DNA of 64,000 nucleotides from Shewanella aestuarii (GTDB lineage Bacteria > Pseudomonadota > Gammaproteobacteria > Enterobacterales > Shewanellaceae), in the NCBI RefSeq assembly GCF_011765625.1, contig NZ_CP050313.1, forward strand, positions 554,501 through 618,500, in the 5' to 3' direction. Each line of letters begins with the position of its first letter. The stretch's first letter is position 1. Shown piece after piece: positions 8,903 to 18,641 of the stretch. The translations under genes and the position numbers were made by a program. The notes beneath the pieces were generated by a model, which did not search any database, had not been told where the DNA came from, and saw only the letters and a list, made by a program, of their open reading frames with translations.

Positions 8903-11742
8903 GTGCCATTAAGTAATGAACTCATTCAAATATGTAATAATTTACCGCAGGATATTGCAATTCTGTCGTTTGATAATCAGGTAGTATTTACCAATTCAAA
9001 TTGGCTTAAAAGTGCTGATAAATTTGCTGAAAAACATATATTTGCGACTAAAAATGCGGTTTGGCCAAACCCATTACTTAATGACAAGCAGTTGCTTAAC
9101 TCGTTACGCATTGCGGTTGCTAAAGCACAAACAGAGCAGCGCAGTACGTCTAACATTACCACTGACATTAGCTTATTAGGCTATCAATATCATGTAACAT
9201 TTTTTATTGGTCCGTTAGTGCTAGCAGGCACTAATGCGACCATCATATCCATTCAAATAACCATGAATTCGCTTTCAGGCGACACCAATCTCGCATTATT
9301 AGGTCGTGATGAAGCTGTGTTGCTTAATTCCTTATTAGAAGGCGTTGTTATTCAAGATGCTAATGGTGTCATTACTGCCAATAACTCTGCATCAGAAGAA
9401 ATTTTAGGCTTAACCAGTCATCAGATGCGAGGCTTAGACAATGCCGATCCTAATTGGGGAACCATTACCGAAGACGGTCAACCTTGTCCTCCAGAAGATC
9501 ATCCTTCATCGTTAGCCATAAAGCATGGTGTGCCTGTATTAGATTTTACCATGGGAGTGAATAAGGCCGATGGCGGTGTCAGTTGGTTGAAAATTAACTC
9601 TCAACCTATTTTTAAGCCGAATGAATCTCGCCCGCATATGTCGGTCACCTCTTTTGTGGATATTACTGAAGAGCGCCAACGACAAAAAAAATTAATCCAA
9701 ATAAGTAAAAGGCTGCAACTTGCTTTAGATGCAGCTGAAATCGGCATTTGGGAGTATGACATAAGCGCTGAGCGGTTAGTTTGGGATGAAGCCATGTTTA
9801 GTATTATTGATGTCAATCCCGCAGATTTTAAAGGTAAATTAAGTGACTTTTCAGATAGGCTTTACCCTGCTGACAAGTTTCGAGTACTAACCGAGTTTAG
9901 CAAAGCCTTAAATGAAAGTAATAGTTATATTTCAGAGTTTAGAATTGTAAATTCAGAAAATAAAATTAGGCATATCTATGTAGCTAGCACGGTTATTCAA
10001 GGCGCCAAAGGAGAGGGGAATACCTGTATTGGTATAAATCGTGATATTACCGATGAAAAACAAGCTAAGCAACAAATAGAGGCGAGTCGTAATAAGTTAC
10101 TGAATTTTATTGAGGATTTACCTACCGGTGTCTGTTCAATTGTTGATGGCAAGATCACTCTCAATGTGCAGGCTGAAAAGATCACCGGATACAAAAATAG
10201 TCAGTTATCTGATGTAAATGATTTTTGGCAAAAACTGTTTGTTGAGACAAGGGAGGATAAACCTGACTTCTATGCCAGCTTAACTCAGCCCACACATGTT
10301 GTTTCATCAACTACCATGAAAATTGTTCGCGGTGATGGGCTGCACAGATGGATTGAATTCAAAGGTTGCCAATTCGATGGTGGTCAAGCTTGGGTAATGA
10401 TTGATGTTACCGATCAAAAAGAGGCCGAGGCTGAGTTAAAAAAACTGGCTTACTTTGACCCGCTTACTCATCTACCCAATAGGACTGCAGTTGAACATAA
10501 CTTGATAGGCGCTATTGCCAGAGCAAAACGGCACGCTGCCAAGCTGGGGGTTTTAGTCATTGATGTCGATTCATTTAAAAACGTCAATGACACTTATGGA
10601 CATCCCGTCGGAGATCAATTACTGGTACAAGTCGCGCAAAGATTAAGAGAAAGATTACGAGATAGTGACTTTATTGGTCGTATGGGTGGCGATGAATTTA
10701 TGGTGATTATTGAAGATGTTACCGATCAGGAACATCTTACATTTTTGACTACAGAACTACTAAATTGCTTCTCGTATCCGTTAGAGTTAATTGGCCCTGT
10801 GAATCTGTTTTTAAATACTAAAATCAGCATTGGTGCGAGTATTTTTCCTGAGCATGGCGAAGATGAAGTCACCCTGTTTAAAAATGCTGACACCGCACTC
10901 TATAAAGCGAAATCACTAGGAAAAAACCGAGTACAAATTTATTTAGAAGAGTTCACCTTGGCGCTAAAATCTAAACTGACTTTAGAGCAACGTATTGAAT
11001 CCGCAATTGATAATAATGACTTTTCACTTTACTTCCAGCCTATTGTTAATTGTCAAACTAATCAGATTGAAAGCGTTGAAAGCTTAATACGCTGGTTTAA
11101 TTCAGAATTAGGCACTATTCCACCGGACCAATTTATTCCAGCAGCCGAGGTGAGTGGACAAATTATTAAGCTAGGCCGATGGGTCATTACCGTTGCTTGC
11201 GAGGCATTTGTTAGTTGGCAAAAACGTGGTATCAATTTGGATTATATCGCTGTCAACCTATCGCCTTTACAGTTTAATGATGAGGGCTTTATTGATGATA
11301 TTCGTCATATATTGAATGAAACCGGCATTAATCCTAATAAACTGGTGTTAGAAATAACCGAGGGGTGTTGGTTCATAATCATTCGCTAACCAAAGATACC
11401 TTGTTAAAACTTAAAGGGCTTGGTATTCGCTTAGCGATTGACGACTTTGGTACCGGGTATTCTTCTTTAGCCTATTTAAAATATTTTAATGTTGATTTTT
11501 TAAAGGTTGACCGTAGTTTTGTAAAAGATATTCCTGACGATCTTGCTGATGTGCAGATCACAGCGGCCATTATTTCTATGGCTAATAACCTGAATTTGAA
11601 AGTGGTGGCAGAAGGGGTTGAAACGGCTGAGCAGTTAACATTTCTGCAAGATAATCATTGCCATACATATCAAGGTTACTTTAAAAGCCCTGCGATATCG
11701 AGTGATGATTTTGTGACCTTGTTTATGGCACAAACTGAATAA
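8903..11742 (+). pseudogene. PAS-GGDEF-EAL protein, frameshifted in the EAL domain
   Basis: GTG start at 8903 with an AGGAG ten bases upstream. The first frame (828 codons) holds several PAS-like sensor segments, then a GGDEF diguanylate cyclase domain with intact RMGGDEF (about residues 592-598), then the first half of an EAL domain. At about 11362-11365 the frame breaks: the EAL continues in the next frame from 11365 to 11742 with LAIDDFGTGYSSL, LKVDRSFV and VAEGVET. Restoring one G to the G4 run gives one uninterrupted protein of about 946 residues. The EAL signature is ESL (about residue 725), so phosphodiesterase activity is uncertain. The cause may be a sequencing error or a real mutation. 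Role if intact: c-di-GMP turnover from the inner face of the membrane or cytosol. Confidence 0.85.
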
Positions 11743-11795
11743 GTCATGACGGATACTGCATGTCATCAGTTGTATTGCATGTGCTCAATTAACAA

Positions 11796-11841
11796 GCGAC
11801 TGAGCCAAAGTAAATGCGAATTGCATTTTTAGCTCAGTCGC
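11796..11841. repeat. Nested long hairpin between convergent genes
   Basis: A perfect 10-bp inverted repeat (11796-11805 and 11832-11841, GCGACTGAGC) encloses a second 6-bp inverted repeat (AAATGC/GCATTT). It lies between the EAL gene end and the ygfZ end. There is no T tract, so it may be a Rho-assisted terminator or an mRNA 3' stabiliser. Confidence 0.6.
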
Positions 11842-11874
11842 CATGGTTAAATTTAATCGCGAACGATTATTCGT

Positions 11875-12828
11875 TTAATCTACTAACGAGTAAGGCAAAG
11901 CCATAACCGATAAGCTAGATTGCTCATCTTCCGCAATGCGCAATGTGGCATCTGCTTGAGTGTCATTAGCCAAAACCGCAGTTAACAACACTTGCTCGCC
12001 TTGTTGAACAAACTCAATAATATTTCCAGCTTTGCGATAACCTTCTTCAAGGGCGATTTCAATACTGGAATTCGCTGTTAAGTTTTGATGGGTATTACCC
12101 GATAAAATATACAGTGCACGTTTGTTACCACCACGGTACTTCATACGGGCGATGGTTTCTTGTCCCATGTAGCAGCCTTTGGTAAAGCTTATTCCATTAA
12201 TAGCTTGAACGTTACACATTTGCGGCACATATTGGCCTGCATGTTGTACTTGAATATTAGGGTAACCCGCTATAATTTCTAGCGCTTGCCATGCAGTGGC
12301 ATCAAATAGTGTATGGTTTTCACATAGTGTGGTTGCTTTATCATGGGTTAGCATAGCAATGTAACGCTCGCCATCTTTAATGATTGCACCGCCATCCACC
12401 AGGGTGAGTTGAGCATCAATTGAACCAAATTGTTGCTCAACAAACGCCTTAGCATCCATACCTGCAATACCGATTAGCAGCCAGTTGGCGCTAGCATTTT
12501 CAAGCTCAGCTTTACTAAATACTGCATATTTTTTTAATTGGGCTAAATCTGATTCAATGTTGTTGGCGGGCATCAACATAAATAAGCTGTCATGAATGGC
12601 AAAGGCCCGAAAACTGGCAAGCATTTTACCTTTAGCATCACAATGTGCCCCCCAACGCCACTGGTTTGCTTCAAGAGAGGTGATGTCTGTGGTGACTTGA
12701 CCGTGGATAAAGCTTCGGCCCTGCTCTCCTGTGACTTCAATCAGTCCGAAATGGGACAAGCTGGCTAGCATTAATGAGGGCGTTTCTTGGGTTATTTTCC
12801 AATTGGGTTGGCTAACTGAAAGGCTCAT
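11875..12828 (-). CDS. ygfZ: Folate-binding tRNA-modification protein YgfZ
   Basis: A 317-residue member of the GcvT-like YgfZ family. It contains the family hallmark KGCYMGQE (with Cys in the K-G-C-Y-x-G-Q-E motif) followed by TIARMKYRGGNKR. Known role: folate-dependent support of Fe-S cluster enzymes, including MiaB-dependent tRNA modification. Convergent with the preceding GGDEF/EAL gene. AGGAAACC precedes the start. Confidence 0.93.
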   Translation of the reverse strand: MSLSVSQPNWKITQETPSLMLASLSHFGLIEVTGEQGRSFIHGQVTTDITSLEANQWRWGAHCDAKGKMLASFRAFAIHDSLFMLMPANNIESDLAQLKKYAVFSKAELENASANWLLIGIAGMDAKAFVEQQFGSIDAQLTLVDGGAIIKDGERYIAMLTHDKATTLCENHTLFDATAWQALEIIAGYPNIQVQHAGQYVPQMCNVQAINGISFTKGCYMGQETIARMKYRGGNKRALYILSGNTHQNLTANSSIEIALEEGYRKAGNIIEFVQQGEQVLLTAVLANDTQADATLRIAEDEQSSLSVMALPYSLVD

Positions 12829-12892
12829 AAGGTTTCCTGTTATACAGCAAAATATTGCAAGCAGTGTAACGGAAGCTCAGGGGAAGCGGCAA

Positions 12893-12921
12893 TAAAAAAC
12901 GGCTATCTAAATAGCCGTTTT
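12893..12921 (-). terminator. Intrinsic terminator of serA
   Basis: An 11-bp stem (12896-12906 with 12911-12921) and 4-base loop, followed on the minus strand by TTTTTTATT. It lies 24 bases after the serA stop. Confidence 0.85.
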
Positions 12922-12944
12922 ATGGACGTCAGTTAAAACATTGA

Positions 12945-14174
12945 CTAAAACAACACCCGGGCACGAATGGTGCCTTCAATTTGTTTTAGTTCATCTAAGG
13001 CTTCTTGAGCTTGATCTGAATCCACTTCCATTACCACGTAACCAATTTCTGCGGTTGTTTGTAGATATTGAGCCGCAATGTTAATGCCTTTTTCAGAAAA
13101 CGCTTGGTTAATTTTAATCAACACACCAGGACGGTTTTGGTGAATATGCAGCAGGCGTGATGCCCCCGCATGAGGCGCAAGCGACACTTCAGGGAAGTTA
13201 ACCGCTGAAAGCGTTGAACCATTGTCTGAATATTTGGCCAGTTTACCTGCCACTTCAATGCCAATGTTTTCTTGTGCTTCTGCTGTACTGCCACCAATGT
13301 GCGGTGTCAGTATGACATTGTCCAAACCACGTAATGGGCTTACAAATTCATCATCATTTGATTTAGGCTCAACAGGGAATACGTCCACTGCTGCACCAGC
13401 TATATGGCCTGATTTTATGGCTTGCGCTAATGCATCAATATCGACAACCGTGCCACGAGAGGCGTTAATGAAGAAACCGCCTTGGCGCATTTTGCTAAAT
13501 TCAGCTTCAGCAAACATGTCTTTGGTTGAAGGGGTTTCTGGCACATGCAAACTCACAACATCCGCATTTGCTAATAACTCGTTCAGTGAATGCACTTGTG
13601 ATGCGTTTCCTAACGGCAATTTATCTTCAATATCGAAAAAGATAACCCGCATACCTAAGGTTTCAGCCAAAATACCTAGCTGAGTGCCAATGTGGCCGTA
13701 ACCCACAACGCCGAGTGTTTTACCGCGCGCTTCCACACTACCATTGGCACTTTTTAACCAACCGCCACGGTGACATTGTGCATTACGTTGTGGAATACCA
13801 CGCAATAACATAATGATTTCACCAAGCACTAATTCAGCCACACTGCGAGTGTTTGAAAATGGTGCGTTAAACACCGGGATCCCTAGCTTTTCTGCTGCAG
13901 ATAGATCAACCTGGTTGGTGCCGATACAAAAACAGCCTATGGCGACCAGTTTTTCAGCATGGTTTAAAACCTGTGCCGTTAACTGTGTACGTGAACGCAA
14001 CCCAACAAAATGTGCGTCTTTAATCGACTCGAGCAATTGGTCTTCACCTAGCGAAGCTTTGTGATACTCAATGTTGCTATAGCCTGCTCTTTCAAACACA
14101 TCAACTGCACTTTGGTGGACGCCCTCCAACAGCAGGATTTTGATCTTATCCTTGTCAAGCGAGTGTTTCGCCAT
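12945..14174 (-). CDS. serA: D-3-phosphoglycerate dehydrogenase
   Basis: A 409-residue enzyme for the first step of serine synthesis (3-phosphoglycerate to 3-phosphohydroxypyruvate, NAD-dependent). The Rossmann motif GVVGYGHIGTQLG, the catalytic histidine region LTPHIGGSTAEAQ and the arginine region NASRGTVVD are intact. A C-terminal ACT domain (about residues 335-409, starting HIHQNRPGVLIKIN) gives serine feedback control in the family. Length matches the E. coli-type enzyme (410). Monocistronic. Confidence 0.96.
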   Translation of the reverse strand: MAKHSLDKDKIKILLLEGVHQSAVDVFERAGYSNIEYHKASLGEDQLLESIKDAHFVGLRSRTQLTAQVLNHAEKLVAIGCFCIGTNQVDLSAAEKLGIPVFNAPFSNTRSVAELVLGEIIMLLRGIPQRNAQCHRGGWLKSANGSVEARGKTLGVVGYGHIGTQLGILAETLGMRVIFFDIEDKLPLGNASQVHSLNELLANADVVSLHVPETPSTKDMFAEAEFSKMRQGGFFINASRGTVVDIDALAQAIKSGHIAGAAVDVFPVEPKSNDDEFVSPLRGLDNVILTPHIGGSTAEAQENIGIEVAGKLAKYSDNGSTLSAVNFPEVSLAPHAGASRLLHIHQNRPGVLIKINQAFSEKGINIAAQYLQTTAEIGYVVMEVDSDQAQEALDELKQIEGTIRARVLF

Positions 14175-14386
14175 GATATGGGTACCCTCTAATGATTATA
14201 TTGCTGATTTAGTACCTAGTTAATTTGAGTACTTATGCTTATGATATCAATGCGATTAGGATTGATATGAATTTTGCGACTTCCAACGCAGTGTCAAAGT
14301 AGCACTTTTTTTGCTGCTTGTGGAGGGCTAGATGGCTAAAGTTAATATTCTCATTCTAGAACAATATCGAATAAGAGGGATTTACA

Positions 14387-14986
14387 TTGCATAATATAGT
14401 TATATGGATAGTGTGTTTTATTGCGGTTTTAGTGTGGTCGGTTAGTGATCCTAAAGATATGTTCACCTGGTGGCTAGAAGCGCTTCCTGCTTTGATCGCG
14501 CTACCTATTTTGTTTTTTACTCGTAAACGTTTTCCACTCACAACCCTCTCTTATGTATTAATCTTGATTCATTGCATTGTGTTAATGGTTGGTGCTCGTT
14601 ACACCTATGCTGAAGTGCCATTATTTGACTGGTTAGCGCAAGTCATGGGAAGTGAGCGTAACAACTACGATAAAGTGGGCCACTTTGTACAAGGTTTTGT
14701 GCCGGTTATGTTGGCAAGAGAAGTGATGCTTCGCAATGGGGTACTGCAAATAGGCGCTTGGTGTCAATTTTTATGCGTCTGTTTTGTTCTCGCTTTTTCA
14801 GCATTTTATGAGTTAATTGAATGGTGGGTCGCTGCTGCTACGGGTGAAGATGCGGAAGCCTTTTTAGGTACTCAAGGTTACGTTTGGGATACGCAATCAG
14901 ATATGTTTTTAGCGTTAATTGGCGGGATATGTGGTTTGTTAATGTTAACGGGTTTACAGAATAGGCAAATCAGTCATCTTCAGTAA
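14387..14986 (+). CDS. DUF2238/YjdF-like inner membrane protein
   Basis: A 199-residue multi-pass membrane protein with about five or six hydrophobic segments. Family features are the conserved polar motifs DKVGHFVQGFVPVMLARE and SAFYELIEWWVA, then WDTQSDMFLALIGG, which together define the DUF2238 (YjdF) family. Function is unknown; the conserved acidic and histidine residues inside the membrane suggest metal or proton chemistry, but that is speculation. The TTG start at 14387 is supported by AAGAGGGA six bases upstream. Confidence 0.8.
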   Translation: MHNIVIWIVCFIAVLVWSVSDPKDMFTWWLEALPALIALPILFFTRKRFPLTTLSYVLILIHCIVLMVGARYTYAEVPLFDWLAQVMGSERNNYDKVGHFVQGFVPVMLAREVMLRNGVLQIGAWCQFLCVCFVLAFSAFYELIEWWVAAATGEDAEAFLGTQGYVWDTQSDMFLALIGGICGLLMLTGLQNRQISHLQ

Positions 14987-15309
14987 TAAGATGGCCTAGT
15001 TAGTCGGGAGTATGTTTATCCTCTCGAGAGATATAAAATAGTACTTTTGACTGACAGCCCGGCGATGAGATTAGTAAATTAATACTAAGCGTTTGTCTCA
15101 TTTGATTATCTTTTTGTTTATTCTAGGCTTTTGCAGTGCTTTATGGTTTAAAGTGCGACTAGAATCAACACACAATTTAAGTATAAAATGAATTTCAGGA
15201 TGATTTTCAGTGCTAGGCCAATGAGGCCTGTAATGATGTTGTTGCGAAAAATGTGCAATAACAAAAAGTAATTACTTGAACGTAATTAAACTTTTCAGGG
15301 AGAAAAGTG
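14987..15309. other. Intergenic region upstream of the LuxR-type regulator
   Basis: No gene seen. An inverted repeat with operator-like geometry (TTAGTA at 15071-15076, TACTAA at 15083-15088, 6-base spacer) lies about 220 bases before the regulator gene. The rest is AT-rich and presumably contains its promoter. Confidence 0.4.
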
Positions 15310-15978
15310 ATGAGTTCGAATATGTATGAGTTGGTGTTTTTGCACCAATTATCAGCCCCTTGTAATTTAGCTATTCTTGCTGAATCGATAGGTTTTAAAA
15401 CGCGTATCATTAAGCATGTCGAAGCGTTAGCGTTCGAAAATCAGTCGAACTGCTTTTATTTTATCGCCCCAAAAGGCGCAGCAATTGACAGCAAAGGCGT
15501 TCCGCTTTTAGCGGCACGAATGGCTAATGACGTTCCCGTTGCATTATATCAAGTAGAGCGAGGCTCGTTAGACCAAGAGGCTGCGTTGTTGTTAGGTATT
15601 CGTGGCATTCTGTTTACTGATCAGCGCATGGACTTAATGTTAACAGGCTTACGTAAGATGGTTTCAGATGAGCTTTGGTATGACAGACCGCTGATCAGCA
15701 AAATTTTTCGCCGTCTAGTACAGCATCAAGAACATCATAATCAAATTCCTGAAGACAAAGCTGCAATCATGCAAATGCTCACTGGTCGTGAGCGCACTGT
15801 GATTAAGTTGGTTTCCAGTGGCGCAAGAAATAAAGAAATTGCTCACCGCCTTTGTATTAGTGAGCATACGGTAAAGGCGCATATCTCTTCTATTTTTCGA
15901 AAAACCCAATCACGTAATCGTGTTGAGTTACTGCGTTGGGCGCAAACTTATCAACGTCATTTAGAATTAGTGAACTAA
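15310..15978 (+). CDS. LuxR/CsgD-like transcriptional regulator
   Basis: A 222-residue protein with a C-terminal LuxR-type helix-turn-helix (about residues 155-215): MLTGRERTVIKLVSSGARN, then KEIAHRLCISEHTVKAHIS. The N-terminal 140 residues resemble a degenerate receiver domain, as in CsgD, and lack a clear phospho-acceptor aspartate environment. CsgD-like proteins control biofilm matrix genes, but the targets here are unknown. The ATG at 15310 is preferred over the adjacent GTG because AGGGAG lies seven bases upstream. It ends at a strong terminator and has no operon partner. Confidence 0.78.
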   Translation: MSSNMYELVFLHQLSAPCNLAILAESIGFKTRIIKHVEALAFENQSNCFYFIAPKGAAIDSKGVPLLAARMANDVPVALYQVERGSLDQEAALLLGIRGILFTDQRMDLMLTGLRKMVSDELWYDRPLISKIFRRLVQHQEHHNQIPEDKAAIMQMLTGRERTVIKLVSSGARNKEIAHRLCISEHTVKAHISSIFRKTQSRNRVELLRWAQTYQRHLELVN

Positions 15979-15999
15979 CTAACAAAAAATATTGAAACT

Positions 16000-16028
16000 A
16001 AGAGGCGCAATTTTGCTCCTCTTTTTTT
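16000..16028 (+). terminator. Intrinsic terminator after the LuxR-type gene
   Basis: A hairpin with arms AGAGG/CCTCT and an inner GCAA/TTGC, followed by seven T. Confidence 0.8.
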
Positions 16029-16086
16029 GTTTCATCTCACTTTTAGTCAAAGTACACTAAATGAAATTTTTAACTGGATGTAATAA

Positions 16087-16524
16087 ATGAGTATTTGGTT
16101 TAAAAAGGTCAGCTTAGAAGATTGTCATCGTTTAGATGCTGGATTGCACGGTAAGGGCACCTTAATGCAAACATTAGGCATTAAAATTACTGAGATCGGT
16201 GACGATTATATGAAGGCGACCATGCCAGCAGAACCGAGTGTGCATAATCCGCTGGGTATTGTTCACGGTGGTGCCAATGTAGCTCTAGCTGAAACAGTTG
16301 CCAGTTATGCGGCTAATTTTGTGGTGGATTTCACAGAGTATTACTGTGTTGGTCAAGAAATTAATGCCAACCATTTAAAAGCGTCGCGTAATGGTTTGTT
16401 GACCGCTACGGCTAAACCCGTTCATCTGGGTAAGCGCAGTTCAGTTTGGGAAATACTAATCCATAATAGCGCTAATGATTTGTGCTGCATCTCAAGGATG
16501 ACAGCAGCGGTTGTTAAGCGATAA
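16087..16524 (+). CDS. PaaI-type hotdog-fold thioesterase
   Basis: A 145-residue protein of the hotdog thioesterase superfamily. The signature stretch HNPLGIVHGGANVALAET contains the HGG turn and the following helix with the catalytic acid (Glu of ALAET), as in PaaI/EntH/MenI-like acyl-CoA thioesterases. The C-terminal strand pattern (GLLTATAKPVHLGKRSSVWEI) is typical. Likely role: hydrolysis of an acyl-CoA in the cytosol; substrate unknown. Followed 40 bases later by the YgjV-like gene. Confidence 0.88.
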   Translation: MSIWFKKVSLEDCHRLDAGLHGKGTLMQTLGIKITEIGDDYMKATMPAEPSVHNPLGIVHGGANVALAETVASYAANFVVDFTEYYCVGQEINANHLKASRNGLLTATAKPVHLGKRSSVWEILIHNSANDLCCISRMTAAVVKR

Positions 16525-16564
16525 GCTACAATTACCCGATGACTAAATAGAAATTGGAAATGAT

Positions 16565-16858
16565 ATGGATAGTGCAACTATTTGGGAATGGGTGGGCTAT
16601 TTAGCCTCTGTGGTGGTTGCCATTTCGCTGATGATGGCAGACATTAAAAAGCTGCGCTGGTGGAACTTAATTGGCGCTGCTTTGTTTGTTGCCTACGGTT
16701 TGGCGATTGCGGCGATCCCAGTAGCCCTAGTCAATTTCTTCATTGTATTGATCGATGCTTATTATTTAGTGAAGTTATATCGAGAACCGCAAATTCCCCA
16801 TCTACAGAATAATAAGCGATTTATTAATTGTATTAAGCCAATTTTTACTTTGGCTTAA
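16565..16858 (+). CDS. YgjV-like small inner membrane protein
   Basis: A 97-residue protein with three predicted hydrophobic segments (residues about 8-25, 34-52, 54-72). The pattern WEWVGYLASVVVAISLMMADIKKLRWWNLIGAALF resembles the YgjV/MtN3-like family of small membrane proteins. Function unknown. The 3' end overlaps an inverted repeat (ATTAAGCCAA ... TTTGGCTTAAT, 16832-16859) that could act as a terminator. Weak ribosome-binding site (GGAAATGAT). Confidence 0.7.
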   Translation: MDSATIWEWVGYLASVVVAISLMMADIKKLRWWNLIGAALFVAYGLAIAAIPVALVNFFIVLIDAYYLVKLYREPQIPHLQNNKRFINCIKPIFTLA

Positions 16859-16883
16859 TACAAGATTGCTTTTTAGGCTGCTC

Positions 16884-16937
16884 TTGCTTCTTGCTTCTTG
16901 CTTCTTGCTTCTTGCTTCTTGCTTCTTGCTTCTTGCT
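16884..16937. repeat. Heptamer tandem repeat (TTGCTTC)7 plus partial copy
   Basis: Seven perfect copies of TTGCTTC and five bases of an eighth, in the 246-base gap between the YgjV-like gene and the catalase. A reading frame through it (16866-17087) would encode a low-complexity Leu/Ala/Ser/Cys repeat peptide and is not supported as a gene. Confidence 0.9.
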
Positions 16938-17104
16938 AATTGGTTTTGTCGATTATCCCTATTCACTTTAATCGCTTATATTAATTTATTTTGCAGGGTA
17001 TTATCTGTTTATCCGATTACGACCGCCAAGGTGAATATGATGGCAACCGTTTTTGACCTAATTGAACAATGGTTATTAGCAGAATAATGTAGAGGCAGAT
17101 TAAT

Positions 17105-18574
17105 ATGAACAATTCAAATTACTTAACAAGTCAAAGTGGCGCACCGATAGCAGACGATCAAAACTCATTGTCAGCTGGTGAGCGTGGCCCCTTATTACTA
17201 CAAGATTGGCATTTGATTGAGAAGCTAGCGCATTTTAATCGTGAGCGAATTCCTGAACGCATAGTGCATGCCAAAGGGACTGGCGCATATGGTACTTTTA
17301 CCCTAACAAAAGACTTAAGCGATTATACCATTGCTGATCATTTCAATGGTGTGGGCAAACAAACCGAAACCTTTGTACGCTTCTCTACCGTTGGTGGTGA
17401 AATGGGAAGTGCGGATGCTGAACGCGACCCACGCGGCTTTGCGGTTCGTTTTTATACTGCTCAAGGTAATCATGACATTGTGGGTAATAATACACCAACC
17501 TTCTTTTTACGAGACGGGATTAAGTTTCCAGACTTTATTCATACTCAAAAGCGTCATCCACAAACCAACTTAAAAGATCCACAAGCAATGTGGGACTTTT
17601 GGTCACTCAACCCAGAAGCTATGCATCAAGTCACCATTTTAATGTCAGATCGCGGTATTCCAGCTAACTATCGTCAAATGCATGGTTATGGTTCGCACAC
17701 ATTCTCATTGTGGAATGCCGAAGGAGAACGCTTTTGGGTTAAGTTTCATTTTAAGTCACAACAAGGTGTGGTGAACTTAACTAACGAGCAAGCGGATAAA
17801 TTAAAAGGGATTGATCCTGATTCGTCACAACGTGACATGGTAGTCGCCATTACCGATGGTAATTTCCCTAAATGGACCGTAAATGTCCAAATAATGCCAG
17901 AAGCTGATGCCAATACTTACCATATCAATCCGTTTGATTTAACCAAAGTCTGGCCGCACAGTGACTACCCATTAATTGAAATTGGCGAGCTAGAGCTAAA
18001 CCGTCTGCCACAAAATTATTTTGCAGAAGTTGAACAAGTTGCATTAGCGCCAAGCAATTTGGTGCCTGGCGTTGGCGCATCACCAGATAAAATGTTGCAG
18101 GCACGTTTGTTTGCTTATGCCGATGCACAGCGTTACCGCATTGGTGCTAACTATAATCAGTTACCTGTTAATTGTCCCCATGCAACCCAAGCAAATCATC
18201 ATCAACGTGGTGGTGCCATGGCGGGCACTCAATGCCCTTATCATGGTAGCCAAACCGGTGGTGATGCTAGCGTAAACTATGGACCAAGCACCGCTGAGCC
18301 TAAACTTGAAGATGCATCTAAGTTGATTGAGCCACCATTACGCATAGACGGTGAGGCAGCACGTTATAGTCGCTATGACCAAGATGATTTTACTCAAGCG
18401 GGAAATCTGTACCGTATGTTTAGCGAAGATGAGAAGCAGCGCTTAGTGGCTACGATTGCCGGTTCATTAAGTCAAACTTCTGTAGATGTGCAACAACGTA
18501 TGCTAGCGCATTTTTCTAAAGCAGATGCTGATTATGGCCAACGCATTCAATCAGCACTTGGATTAGTTGTATAG
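17105..18574 (+). CDS. katB: Monofunctional haem catalase
   Basis: A 489-residue clade-3-type catalase that dismutates hydrogen peroxide. The distal histidine region (RERIPERIVHAKGTGAYG), the distal asparagine region (IVGNNTPTFF) and the proximal haem ligand tyrosine region (RLFAYADAQRYRIG) are all intact. Length is that of small-subunit catalases. GAGG lies upstream of the ATG with good spacing. It has no operon partner and ends at a terminator. An OxyR site cannot be confirmed by eye in the upstream region. The symbol katB follows common use for this type and is less certain than the function. Confidence 0.93.
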   Translation: MNNSNYLTSQSGAPIADDQNSLSAGERGPLLLQDWHLIEKLAHFNRERIPERIVHAKGTGAYGTFTLTKDLSDYTIADHFNGVGKQTETFVRFSTVGGEMGSADAERDPRGFAVRFYTAQGNHDIVGNNTPTFFLRDGIKFPDFIHTQKRHPQTNLKDPQAMWDFWSLNPEAMHQVTILMSDRGIPANYRQMHGYGSHTFSLWNAEGERFWVKFHFKSQQGVVNLTNEQADKLKGIDPDSSQRDMVVAITDGNFPKWTVNVQIMPEADANTYHINPFDLTKVWPHSDYPLIEIGELELNRLPQNYFAEVEQVALAPSNLVPGVGASPDKMLQARLFAYADAQRYRIGANYNQLPVNCPHATQANHHQRGGAMAGTQCPYHGSQTGGDASVNYGPSTAEPKLEDASKLIEPPLRIDGEAARYSRYDQDDFTQAGNLYRMFSEDEKQRLVATIAGSLSQTSVDVQQRMLAHFSKADADYGQRIQSALGLVV

Positions 18575-18596
18575 TCATACCAATGGTTATAAGAAA

Positions 18597-18630
18597 GGGC
18601 TTGATGATTGATATCGTCAAGCCCATTTTT
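18597..18630 (+). terminator. Intrinsic terminator after the catalase
   Basis: An 8-bp stem GGGCTTGA/TCAAGCCC (18597-18604 with 18617-18624) extended by GAT/ATC, followed by ATTTTTT. Confidence 0.8.
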
Positions 18631-18641
18631 TAGATTAAGGT

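Noticed and set aside
11796..11841. Nested hairpin as a structured RNA gene
   Set aside because: It sits between two convergent gene ends and is short, so a 3'-end or terminator role is more economical.
16866..17087. Reading frame of 73 codons through the heptamer repeat
   Set aside because: The peptide is a low-complexity Leu/Ala/Ser/Cys repeat created by TTGCTTC copies, has no ribosome-binding site, and resembles no protein.
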